Of a DNA stretch of 64,000 nt, positions 43,158 to 52,600 are shown piece by piece. Each line of letters begins with the position of its first letter. The first letter of the stretch is position 1. The DNA comes from Cyanobacteria bacterium OH_CBrB_359. GTDB lineage: Bacteria > Cyanobacteriota > Vampirovibrionia > Gastranaerophilales > Gastranaerophilaceae. The stretch is taken from assembly GCA_023433065.1 (NCBI GenBank), contig JAEZET010000004.1, positions 806,001-870,000 of the forward strand, written 5' to 3'. A model generated the notes under the pieces. That model worked only from the letters and a program-made list of their open reading frames with translations, was not told the origin of the DNA and ran no database searches. A program made the position numbers and the translations under genes.

Positions 43158-45167
43158 ATGAATAATTTAAATTTGTTAGAAATCGAAACAAAAATCAATG
43201 GGTTAAGAAAAGAGATTAACTTTCATAATGAAGCTTATTATGAAAATGATGCTCCTGTTATTTCAGATGCAGAGTATGATGAACTTTATAGAGAGCTTAA
43301 AAGGCTGGAAGAATTGTATCCTCAGTTTGTAACCAAAGACAGTCCCACTCAAAATGTTGGATCTCGGATTTCTAAAAAATTTTCATCAGTTCGTCATAAA
43401 TACAGGTTGTATAGTCTTGATAATTCAAATAATTATGCCGAGCTTGAAAAATGGTATCAACGTGTTAAAAAAGAATATCCAAATAACACAGAAATAGATA
43501 TTGTCGCTGAACTAAAAATTGATGGGCTTGCAGTTGCTCTTTCCTATGAAAAGGGTAATTTGACAATTGGTGCTACAAGAGGCGATGGCATTGTCGGTGA
43601 AAATATTACCGAAAACTTAAAAGTCGTAAAAGGCATACCTCAAGCTTTGAATAAGCCTTTAAATATTGAAGTTCGAGGTGAGGTTTATATGCCCATTTCT
43701 TCATTTGAACAATTAAATGAATCTCAGAAACTCAACTCCCAAAAAGAATTTGCGAATCCAAGAAATGCAGCAGCAGGTTCTTTAAGACAACTTGATACAA
43801 GAATTACTGCACAAAGAGACTTGCATTTTTTTGCCTATGCTGCAATTGAAAATTCCCATAAAGCTCCAAAAACACATTTAGATACCCTTGTTTTGCTCGA
43901 AAATCTTGGCTTTGGAGTTAATCCAATAAGAAAATTTGCATCTAATATAAATGAAGTTATAGACTTCTGTAAAGAGTGGGAAATCAAGAGAACAGAGCTT
44001 GATTATGCAACAGACGGAATTGTTGTTAAGGTAAATGACTTAAATAAACAAAATGAATTAGGATTCACCGCTAAAGCTCCAAGATGGGCGACAGCTTTTA
44101 AATTTCCCCCTGAAGAAAAATGGACTCAAGTAAATGATATTGAATTTAGTGTGGGGAAAACAGGCGCAATAACTCCTATTGCTATCTTTAAGCCGATTCA
44201 GCTTGCCGGTACAATTGTAAAAAGAGCAAGTTTACACAACTTTGATGAAGTTGCAAGGTTAAATGTTAAAATCGGTGACAGAATTCTTGTTAAAAAGGCT
44301 GCAGAAATTATCCCTAAAGTAATTGCAGCTCAGCAAAGTGAAGATTCAATTCCCTTTGAATATCCTGAAATATGTCCCGTTTGCTCTACCCCTCTCGTAA
44401 AGCCTGAAGGTGAGGTTAGTTTGTATTGTCCTAATTATCTTAGCTGCAAGGCTCAAATTAAAGGCAAAATTGAATATTGGGCATCAAAAGACGGAATGGA
44501 TATTGATGGTTTAGGCAGCTCTATTGTCGAGCAATTAGTAGACAAAAAATTGGTCAATGATATTTCTGATTTATATGCTCTGACATTTGAGGATTTTTTG
44601 CAGCTTGATTTGATAAAAGAAAAATCTGCTTCAAATCTGCTAAATTCCCTTAATGATAGCAAAAAGCGTCCGTTAAGTAAGTTTATTGCTGCTTTATCAA
44701 TAAAACATGTTGGTAAAGAAACAGCAGATTTGATTGTTAGCCATTTCAACACGCTTGATAATATTTTAAATGCTTCTTATGAGGATTTTATTCAGGTTAA
44801 TGGTGTTGGTGATAAAGTTGCCAAAAGCATTGTTGAGTTTTTTAAGGATGAGCACAATAAAATGATTCTCGAGAAACTTAAAAAATACGGAGTAGAACCG
44901 GAAGGTTCTTCTGTTCAGAAAACTTCAAATGTACTTGTGGGGAAAACTTTTGTCATTACAGGCACATTGTCAAAACCCAGATCCGAAATTGAGGACAAAA
45001 TCAAAGAACATGGAGGTAAAGTTACCTCTAGTGTTAGTAAAAAGACATCTTATGTAATAGCCGGTGAAAATCCGGGCTCAAAATTTGACAAAGCTGGTTC
45101 TTTAGGTGTTATAATATTAAATGAGCTAGACTTTTATGAGTTAATTGGTAATTCCGAGGATAAATGA
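43158..45167 (+). CDS. ligA: NAD-dependent DNA ligase LigA
   Basis: A 669-residue, full-length ligase. The adenylated Lys is in AELKIDGLAVAL. The OB-fold region is followed by a four-Cys zinc finger (CPVCSTPLV, then YCPNYLSC), helix-hairpin-helix repeats and a C-terminal BRCT domain from VLVGKTFVITGTL. It joins nicks in replication and repair. CAGGAGAATT lies before ATG. The next gene shares ATGA. Confidence 0.97.
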   Translation: MNNLNLLEIETKINGLRKEINFHNEAYYENDAPVISDAEYDELYRELKRLEELYPQFVTKDSPTQNVGSRISKKFSSVRHKYRLYSLDNSNNYAELEKWYQRVKKEYPNNTEIDIVAELKIDGLAVALSYEKGNLTIGATRGDGIVGENITENLKVVKGIPQALNKPLNIEVRGEVYMPISSFEQLNESQKLNSQKEFANPRNAAAGSLRQLDTRITAQRDLHFFAYAAIENSHKAPKTHLDTLVLLENLGFGVNPIRKFASNINEVIDFCKEWEIKRTELDYATDGIVVKVNDLNKQNELGFTAKAPRWATAFKFPPEEKWTQVNDIEFSVGKTGAITPIAIFKPIQLAGTIVKRASLHNFDEVARLNVKIGDRILVKKAAEIIPKVIAAQQSEDSIPFEYPEICPVCSTPLVKPEGEVSLYCPNYLSCKAQIKGKIEYWASKDGMDIDGLGSSIVEQLVDKKLVNDISDLYALTFEDFLQLDLIKEKSASNLLNSLNDSKKRPLSKFIAALSIKHVGKETADLIVSHFNTLDNILNASYEDFIQVNGVGDKVAKSIVEFFKDEHNKMILEKLKKYGVEPEGSSVQKTSNVLVGKTFVITGTLSKPRSEIEDKIKEHGGKVTSSVSKKTSYVIAGENPGSKFDKAGSLGVIILNELDFYELIGNSEDK

Positions 45168-45544
45168 ACAAAAATTATAAAGTTATAAAAATCAATGGTT
45201 TTAGGGGCGTTTTTTTAGCATTATTTATAATTTGCTGCTTAGTTACAGGTTTTGTTGTATTTCCTGGTTGGGTTTCTATGCACGGTTGGAATTATTTTTC
45301 ATCTTTATTTATTAATATTCCAAAAATGAATTTACCCCAGGGAATTATACTATGGGCAATAATTGCATTGTCATTATATGCTCTTAATAAAAACAGATTT
45401 CTGGTCGGTTTTTCTTCAGCTCCTATGCTTGATGATGAACAGATTAAAAATATTATGAACAGAGTAAAAAATGTTTCTAATAAAGAATCTTCGGTAGACA
45501 TTAACAAAACAAAAGATGAATCTGTTGATGAAATAAGAAAATAG
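45164..45544 (+). CDS. Small two-helix membrane protein of unknown function
   Basis: A 126-residue protein with two hydrophobic segments (VFLALFIICCLVTGFVVF at ~16-33 and QGIILWAIIALSLYAL at ~59-74) and a charged cytoplasmic tail (DEQIKNIMNRVKNVSN). Not recognised. It overlaps ligA by 4 bases and leads into the SIMPL gene 8 bases later, so co-expression is likely. Confidence 0.65.
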   Translation: MNKNYKVIKINGFRGVFLALFIICCLVTGFVVFPGWVSMHGWNYFSSLFINIPKMNLPQGIILWAIIALSLYALNKNRFLVGFSSAPMLDDEQIKNIMNRVKNVSNKESSVDINKTKDESVDEIRK

Positions 45545-45552
45545 GTGACCTT

Positions 45553-46278
45553 ATGAAAAATAAACTCATAGGATTAATTTTATTTTTGCCACTTCTTTTA
45601 TTATTTAATCCGGCTCTTGCTGAATCTCAGTCGATTTGTTCTAACGGCTACATTTCAGTATCAAGTTCTATGACAAAAGAAGTAGACCCCAATATAGCTA
45701 CAGTTAGTTTTGCTGTTGAAACGCAAAGTAAAGCTTTAGATTTGGCAGTAAATGAGAATAAAAAAATTGTAAACAATTTAATTCAATCTTTAACTCCCAG
45801 ATTGGATAGTTCAAAAGGTGACTTAGTAAGTACCGGGAACTATATAGTAAGACCCGAATATGCCTATCCGAAACAAGGTGAGCGAAAACTTACAGGATAC
45901 ACTGTTATTAATTCAATAAAAATCAAAACCAAAAACACCTCAAATCTCGGTAAATTAATTGATATAGTTACTTCTTTAGGTGCAAATAGAGTAGATAGTA
46001 TTTCTTTTAATTTTGAAAATCAACAGACAGTTTGCAACGACATGTATCCATTGCTAGTCAAAGATGCATATTCTCAGGCAGCTACAATTGCAAAATCCTT
46101 AAATACCAACATAAAAGGCATTAAGTCTGTTAATGCCAGTTGTTCAATCCAATATGCAGGCAGCTTCCCCGTTGCCACAAGGTATGCAAAAGGGGTGGAC
46201 AGTGCCGAATCTACTCCGATAGAGCCTGACAAAATAAAAATATATTCTTCAGTAAATGCTGAATTTAATGTTCAATAG
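45553..46278 (+). CDS. SIMPL (DUF541) domain secreted protein
   Basis: A protein of 241 residues. The signal peptide is MKNKLIGLILFLPLLLLFNP followed by ALA. The SIMPL domain starts at ISVSSSMTKEVDPNIATVSF and goes on to GYTVINSIKIKTKNTSNLGK. Members are periplasmic or surface proteins that form rings; stress roles are reported for some. The exact role is unknown. Confidence 0.85.
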   Translation: MKNKLIGLILFLPLLLLFNPALAESQSICSNGYISVSSSMTKEVDPNIATVSFAVETQSKALDLAVNENKKIVNNLIQSLTPRLDSSKGDLVSTGNYIVRPEYAYPKQGERKLTGYTVINSIKIKTKNTSNLGKLIDIVTSLGANRVDSISFNFENQQTVCNDMYPLLVKDAYSQAATIAKSLNTNIKGIKSVNASCSIQYAGSFPVATRYAKGVDSAESTPIEPDKIKIYSSVNAEFNVQ

Positions 46279-46288
46279 GTTTTTATAG

Positions 46289-46294
46289 TATAAT
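46289..46294 (+). promoter_or_regulatory. -10 box giving a probably leaderless hisC-HAD mRNA
   Basis: A consensus TATAAT at 46289-46294 ends 6 bases before the ATG at 46301. A start 7 bases after the box would be the A of ATG itself. No Shine-Dalgarno site is present in the interval. Confidence 0.45.
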
Positions 46295-46300
46295 TTGATT

Positions 46301-48025
46301 ATGTTAAAACCTAAAAAAAGTTTAGAAAATATAGATATATATGAAGTTCCGCTTTTTGAACAAGAGTGGGATTTAAAGCTTGATTTGAACGAAAACCTAT
46401 TTGGACCATCACCAAAGGTTTTAGATGCTATAAGAAATGTTGAAGAAAGTGATATTAAATTTTATCCAGCTTATGGTATTCTTTCTCAAAAAATAGCTGA
46501 ATTTACAGGATTTGAAATTGAAAATATTAAAATTACTAATGGTGCTGATGAAGCAATAAGTTCAATATTTCAGACATATCTTGAAGAAGGGGATAGGGTA
46601 TTGAGCGTTGTCCCTACTTTTTCTATGCCATTTATATATGCAAAATTGACAGGAGCTGTGGTTGAAGAAGTTCCTTATAAAAAGAAATGGTCTTTCCCTA
46701 TTGATGATTTTTTGAATAAATTGAATGATAAAAAAGTCAGGCTTGTTTATCTTACAACCCCAAATAGCCCGACGGGAGATATTATTCCAAGTGAAATGAT
46801 TCTTAAAATTCTTGAAAAATCTAAGGATAAAATTATTCTTATCGATGAAACATACGGAAACTATTGTAATTCAACATATAAAGAACTGGTAAAAAAATAT
46901 GATAATGTTCTAATTGTAAAATCTTTTTCAAAAGATTTTGCTCTTGCAGGTCTTAGACTTGGTTATATCATAAGCAATAAATATAATATTCAAAACATTA
47001 AATCTGTTGTAAGTCCTTACAGCGTAAATACTCTGGCAGTAAAAGCAGGTATCGCCGCTTTGGATGACTGTCAGTATTTCAATAATATAAAGCAGCAAGT
47101 TGAGAAATCAAAAGTAATTATGACAGAAGGTCTGCAAAAAATCGGAGCCAAAGTTTATCCTTCTTTTGCGAATTTTCTAGCAGTTGATTTTGATGATAAA
47201 CATGAGTTTGTTCTTAGAAAATTAATTAGTAATAAAATTATTATAAAAAGATTTAAAAATGGCTTTGGCGGCTTTATGTTCAGGGTAGGAATACCAAGAC
47301 CTGAGGATGCAAAAAAAGTATTTGATGCACTTAAGCTTAAAGATACTATTGCCTTTGATATGGACGGAGTTTTGATTGACGCATCAAAATCATATAGGCT
47401 TGCAGTAAAAGAAACTTTTCAGTATTTTTCTTCAAAAGAAATTTCATATGAAAAAATCCAGGATGCGAAAAATCTTGGCGGACTTAATAATGATTGGGAT
47501 TTGACCGATTTCTTATTGAAAAAAGAAGGAATATCAATTGATAAAGATATATTAATTGAAAGATTTCAGCAAATATATTGGAATGAAGGTAGAGGACTTA
47601 TCCAAAACGAGGAATTATTAATTGATAAAAAACTCTTAGGCGAGTTGTCGAAAAAATATAACTTGGCAATTTTCACAGGAAGACCAAAACAAGAAGCTGA
47701 ATTTGCTTTGAAATTAAATGGTATTTTCGATTATTTTTATCCGGTAATTACTATGGAAGATATTCCCGCTGATGCTCAAAAACCAAGTCCTTATGGGTTA
47801 AAATATTTGAAAAAATTAATATTAACAGACAAAATTTTATATTTTGGAGATACAAAAGATGATATTATATCGGCAAAATCCGCAGATGTAATACCTGTAG
47901 GGGTTTTGCCCCCTCAAGATAAAACAGATATACTTAAAGAAAATTTGAAGCAACATGGTGCTATAATTGTTCTGGATTCGATTAATCAGATTAACAATTT
48001 ATTGGAGATAAAAAATGAGATTTAG
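46301..48025 (+). CDS. hisC: Histidinol-phosphate aminotransferase fused to a HAD phosphatase
   Basis: A protein of 574 residues from ATG 46301; a TTG two codons earlier is less likely. Residues ~1-345 are a HisC-type aminotransferase (LKLDLNENLFGPSP; LIDETYGNY; PLP Lys in KSFSK211DFALAGLRLGY). Residues ~350-574 are a HAD hydrolase (AFD353MD355GVLIDAS; LAIFTGRPKQEAE; LYFGDTKDDII). HisB (step 7) follows at once; HisC is step 8 and a phosphatase is step 9. The HAD half could therefore be histidinol-phosphatase. Gene order and fusion are seen; that activity is inferred. Confidence 0.88.
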   Translation: MLKPKKSLENIDIYEVPLFEQEWDLKLDLNENLFGPSPKVLDAIRNVEESDIKFYPAYGILSQKIAEFTGFEIENIKITNGADEAISSIFQTYLEEGDRVLSVVPTFSMPFIYAKLTGAVVEEVPYKKKWSFPIDDFLNKLNDKKVRLVYLTTPNSPTGDIIPSEMILKILEKSKDKIILIDETYGNYCNSTYKELVKKYDNVLIVKSFSKDFALAGLRLGYIISNKYNIQNIKSVVSPYSVNTLAVKAGIAALDDCQYFNNIKQQVEKSKVIMTEGLQKIGAKVYPSFANFLAVDFDDKHEFVLRKLISNKIIIKRFKNGFGGFMFRVGIPRPEDAKKVFDALKLKDTIAFDMDGVLIDASKSYRLAVKETFQYFSSKEISYEKIQDAKNLGGLNNDWDLTDFLLKKEGISIDKDILIERFQQIYWNEGRGLIQNEELLIDKKLLGELSKKYNLAIFTGRPKQEAEFALKLNGIFDYFYPVITMEDIPADAQKPSPYGLKYLKKLILTDKILYFGDTKDDIISAKSADVIPVGVLPPQDKTDILKENLKQHGAIIVLDSINQINNLLEIKNEI

Positions 48026-48599
48026 CTCTAAAGTTAGAAAAACGCTGGAAACAGAGATAAAAGTTGAAATAAATCTGGATGGGCAAGGTAATAAGCAAAT
48101 AAATACCGGAATTAAGTTTTTTGACCACATGCTTGAACAATTTGCTATGCATGGGGGGTACGATCTTAAAATTGAAGTAACTTCAATGGATAAAGACAAT
48201 CACCATGTAGTAGAAGATGTTGCCTTGACCCTCGGAGCAGCTTTTTTAGAAGCTATTGGAGACAAGAAAGGTATCAATAGATACGGAGAAAGATTTATTC
48301 CTATGGACGAAGCTTTAGCCTTAAGTGTAGTTGACTTAAGTGGTAGAGTATTCGCCAAAGTAGATGCGGAAATTAAAGACGAAAAAACTTCGGATTTTGA
48401 AACAGTTTTGTTAAGCCACTTTTTTTCAAGCTTTGCTCAGGCAAGTCTTTCTACAATACATATAAAATTGATTTACGGGACTGATACGCACCATATTATA
48501 GAAGCTATATTCAAGTCTTTTGCAAGAGCAATTTCTATGGCTACATCTTTCAATGAAGCCAATAGAAATGTCATTCCGTCAACAAAAGGTCTGTTATAA
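48015..48599 (+). CDS. hisB: Imidazoleglycerol-phosphate dehydratase
   Basis: A 194-residue, monofunctional IGPD. The metal-binding motifs are FFDHMLEQFAMHGG and DNHHVVEDVALTLG, with the C-terminal pair TDTHHIIEAIFKSFAR. It dehydrates imidazoleglycerol phosphate in histidine synthesis. It overlaps the HisC-HAD gene by 11 bases, and its stop abuts the stop of the convergent unknown gene. Confidence 0.95.
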   Translation: MRFSSKVRKTLETEIKVEINLDGQGNKQINTGIKFFDHMLEQFAMHGGYDLKIEVTSMDKDNHHVVEDVALTLGAAFLEAIGDKKGINRYGERFIPMDEALALSVVDLSGRVFAKVDAEIKDEKTSDFETVLLSHFFSSFAQASLSTIHIKLIYGTDTHHIIEAIFKSFARAISMATSFNEANRNVIPSTKGLL

Positions 48600-49457
48600 T
48601 TATTCGAATATAAACTGCTTGAAGAATTGTATAATTTTGCTGCCTGCAATTGTATCTTTATAGCGGTTAGTTTCAAATCTGTTTGTTAGAGTTTCGATAG
48701 CTATATCGTTCCCGGATTTGTCATTTTTTAAGTGTTTTAGTTTTATATATTCCAGTGAATCCATAATCTCATCAGGAAGAGTATCTATTTTATCATTACT
48801 AATTGCTGTTTTTATTGCCTTATGAGCTTCCAGATTGTTTTTCTTAAAATATAATGTTAATTGAGGTGATATACCTTCAATGTTTTTAGCTTCTCTAGCC
48901 GCTTCCATAATAGAAATTAATGCACCTTTTTTATCGGTGGGTATAGAGTCAATAAGCCTTATTTTGGTGTTTCTTAGATTATATGGCTTTAATACATGTT
49001 CTTTTGCGGTCTTTATTAATTCGCTTGTATATTTTTTTAAGTCTTCAACAGCAGTGATTTCTTTTGGTTGAATGCTTGAGAGTTTTACTTTCTTAGTTAT
49101 AAAAAATGCGCTGGCTGCAAGACCTGTAAATATTAGAAAATTTCTGAAGAAATTACTTTTCTTGCCGCCTTCAGAACCGCTTAAACCACTTGCTCCAAGT
49201 GCTTGAAGGTAGTTCTTTTTTTCGCCTTCTCTTTTTGTCGTACTGTCATGCAAAGAATATTTTGGAATATCAGATGGGGGATTAATAACACCTATGTTTT
49301 TTGAAAGCTGCATAGTGTCGTTTTGAGGTGCGGAAATTTCCTTTGCCGCAGGAGGTGGAGTGCTGGGCGAAGGTTGTTTCGGCATATTAGAGATAGTGCT
49401 CTGTAGCAAATTATTTGATGGTATAGCTACAGGAGGAACAGAGATTGGATTTGTCAT
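48600..49457 (-). CDS. Pro-rich, membrane-anchored protein of unknown function
   Basis: A protein of 285 residues if started at ATG 49457; a TTG at 49472 is also possible. The N-terminus (TNPISVPPVAIPSNN, then a Pro/Ser-rich stretch) is disordered. A single hydrophobic segment (NFLIFTGLAASAFFITKKV) lies at about residues 105-125. The rest is a helical soluble domain. Not recognised. A hairpin at 49493-49515 lies in its leader. Confidence 0.55.
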   Translation of the reverse strand: MTNPISVPPVAIPSNNLLQSTISNMPKQPSPSTPPPAAKEISAPQNDTMQLSKNIGVINPPSDIPKYSLHDSTTKREGEKKNYLQALGASGLSGSEGGKKSNFFRNFLIFTGLAASAFFITKKVKLSSIQPKEITAVEDLKKYTSELIKTAKEHVLKPYNLRNTKIRLIDSIPTDKKGALISIMEAAREAKNIEGISPQLTLYFKKNNLEAHKAIKTAISNDKIDTLPDEIMDSLEYIKLKHLKNDKSGNDIAIETLTNRFETNRYKDTIAGSKIIQFFKQFIFE

Positions 49458-49492
49458 TGCTTTCACATTCAAATTTTTCCATTAATATAAAA

Positions 49493-49515
49493 AAGCAATT
49501 ATTAGAAAATTGCTT
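49493..49515 (-). terminator. Hairpin with T-run in the leader of the Pro-rich gene
   Basis: AAGCAATT (49493-49500) pairs with AATTGCTT (49508-49515). On the minus strand the stem is followed by TTTTTTAT, a terminator shape, yet it lies 36 bases before the start of the minus-strand gene. It may be an attenuator or a chance hairpin. Confidence 0.35.
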
Positions 49516-49686
49516 AAAAATTCGTTTTGAAGGCTTTTAAGTTAACATAAATTAACAAAATTTAGGTATTAATTTAAATCGATTTTAGTGTAAACTTTTG
49601 TTAATAAGTTTATCAAAATAAGCAACAATTTGCCTTTAGAGGCATTTATAATACGTGAATTATTTTTGCATGATAAGGAGTTTAAA

Positions 49687-52600
49687 GTGCACGTAAACGG
49701 TATATCAGTACAAAATAAAAGTGTATCTTTCGGTGGTTATAAAAGGTTTATGAATGAAAACGGATTTAAAGTCCAAAAATTCTTCTATCCATTTGACCCG
49801 GACAGGTATGACGTTGAAGTCGAATTTTATGATGCTATTCAAGACAAGAAAGGTAACGTTTTAGTTACTGATACCAAAAAACCTGTTTTTAAAATGCCTT
49901 TAGACCCACAGACAGGTTTATCAGATGAGTTTGATCCAGATGATTATTTCAGTGATAAAGACAAATTTGCATATAGATTCAGAATAAAAGATAAAGTTGA
50001 CGGCAGCGAAAAATTTGCATTTGATGCAGGTAAGGTTACTAATCCGTTTAGCAATGAAAGCAAAGATAAATTCAACATAATATTCCAAAACAGGTCTGTT
50101 ATAAATAAAAGCGGTCCTATGCATTTAATAATGGTTGACGAATATTATCCGGGATATGTAAGAAACCCTAAAACAGGCAAAATTGAAATGGACAAGGCTT
50201 TAAGAGAAAAAGCTCTTGGATCTGTAAGAACACATACTAATAAATTAGGCGGAAATTTTCTTGGGGTAATCAAGATGCTTCCTGACTTGGCAAAACAAGG
50301 CTACAAAAGAATTGTTGGGATGCCTTTTACAAAAGATACATTATCTTCTCATTTATATTGGACTCAAAATGCTGTCCAATTAGCTCCTCAATTCGGTACG
50401 ATGGAAGACTTTAAAGAGATGCAGGTTGAACTGTTTAAAAATGATATGAATTGGGTGGCAGATGCGGCTCTTGTTAATGAAGGTTTGGAAGGTGTGCATT
50501 TCTCACATGTACTTAAATGGGGTGAAAAATCACCTTATTATAATTGGTTTAAAGTCACAGGATTGGAAAACGGTGTTCTTTCTCTTGGCGTGCTTCCTAA
50601 CAAAGAAAATAAATCTGAATTTGTAAGATTTAAACTGGTAAATGCGCCTGTAAAATTAGCAGGTGAAAAATTAGAAAAAAATGATAAATACAATCCTGCT
50701 AAACCTACTTATCTTCAACTTTATGATGAAAGATTAGCTAGTAAAGAACAGCAAACAAATGACAAAATAATTCAGAATTACGATAAAAACAATACCGATA
50801 ATTCATACGAAATTGCTGACCATAATGACACTATATATCCATATTACTTTGAAATAAAACCGGAAGAGTTTATGGAAAACGTGGTTCAGTATAAAAAAGA
50901 AAAACATACCTCAGAAGTCAATTTTAAAGATGTTGAAACTATGAAACAACTGTTTAGATTTGAGAACTTTAAAATAATTGAAAAATCTGAAGGCGGTTTT
51001 GAGTTATGGGATGGAAACTCTGATATTCCTAAGTTAAACTTCTATTTAGGACATATGGACCAAGAATTTTTTAATAAATTTAAAGATAATAAAGATGACG
51101 TTCTTAAAAAATATTCAATAGGTGTTAACCAAGTCCAAGATTATGCGGTTTCTTCAGGTCAATATTGGACTAAGCTGGTAGCTGATACACAGTTTGAATA
51201 TTTGGAAAATGTTTTAAGAGGAGTTAAATCGAATCCGAAGTCAATAATGGAAGAATTAAAGTCGAAAGCAGGTAAAGATATTCCGACTTCTGTTCTTGAT
51301 GTGATGGATGAAAATATAGTTAAAAATATTTTAGATAAAAATTATGAATTCCCAAGATTAAAAGGTTTAGAACCCAAAAATGACTATGTTTTGAAAAATA
51401 TAATGGGCTATCAAATTGATTCATTACCTGTAGGAGATGATGTACTTTCGATTTTAGCATCTCCTTATATTTCAAAAAGAGCCACAATTGAAGAAGAAAT
51501 AGGTTTATCAAGGTTTGATATTTATACAAGCGGATATGATAATCTTCCTGACGAGTATAAAAAACCATATTTAATGATGGATCAAGTTTATAAACAAGAT
51601 GTACTTCCTATTGTGATTGGCACCTTGTCTAATATTAATAAAAATATGCAGTTATTTGATGGTGAAAATGTCACTGATCTCGGTAAATACGTTATCCAGG
51701 AAATAGTGCCTGATCTTACACAATACCTGCTTATTAAGTCATTAGACCCCAACGCTGAAATTAAAACTTTACCAAATGGAAAATTTGATTTTGCATCTGT
51801 AGATTCAGAAAGTATCAATTTAAAAGCCCTTAAAATTAAAGGCATTACACCTAATGATGAAGCTATTAAAGTAGTTTCAACAATGAAGAAAAACCTTAAA
51901 GGATTGGCAGGTGCAGATACTCAGGAATTATTTACTAAGCAGCTTAAAGTAAGATTGAAAGGCGCAAACGAAGTCTCATACAAACTTGCGGATGTAATAA
52001 TGGATAGAAATGAAGCAGGTTTGGGATGGAGAATAGATGCAGCAAAAGACGTTGCTTCAATTGATGCAGCCAGAAATAAAAAAGATAATATTCTTAATGC
52101 TTGGGAAAGTGCAATTAAGTTTTGGACTAAATTTAATCAAAATGTTTTAAAAATTAACCCTCATGCATATACAACTGCAGAAATTACAGACTTAGGCGGT
52201 TTTATTCCTGAAACCGGTCTGGGCAGATTTGCTTCTTCTACAGACGCAGAGCAAAAATTTATTGAAGAAACAGGTATTACCTCAATAGCAAATTATTCAT
52301 ATTTTTATTCTTCAATACCAGGTTTATATGCAGCCAGTGCTGAAAATGGAAAGCAAAGAGGTGAATTCAACAATATTTCTCAAATCAAAAAAACAATTGA
52401 TGGAGTGGACAGTTCTTGGAAGTCTAATCCGGGATTTTTATTCCACTCGCCTTTAGATGCTGTAATTCACTCATATACTTTTATCGGTAACCATGATAAA
52501 CCAAGACCTCTACATTTTTTGGCTTTAGATATGTCACTTTATTTTTCTGATTTTTCTAAAGATGAACATAGAGACGTAGCTGCTATGGTTTTACAAAAAG

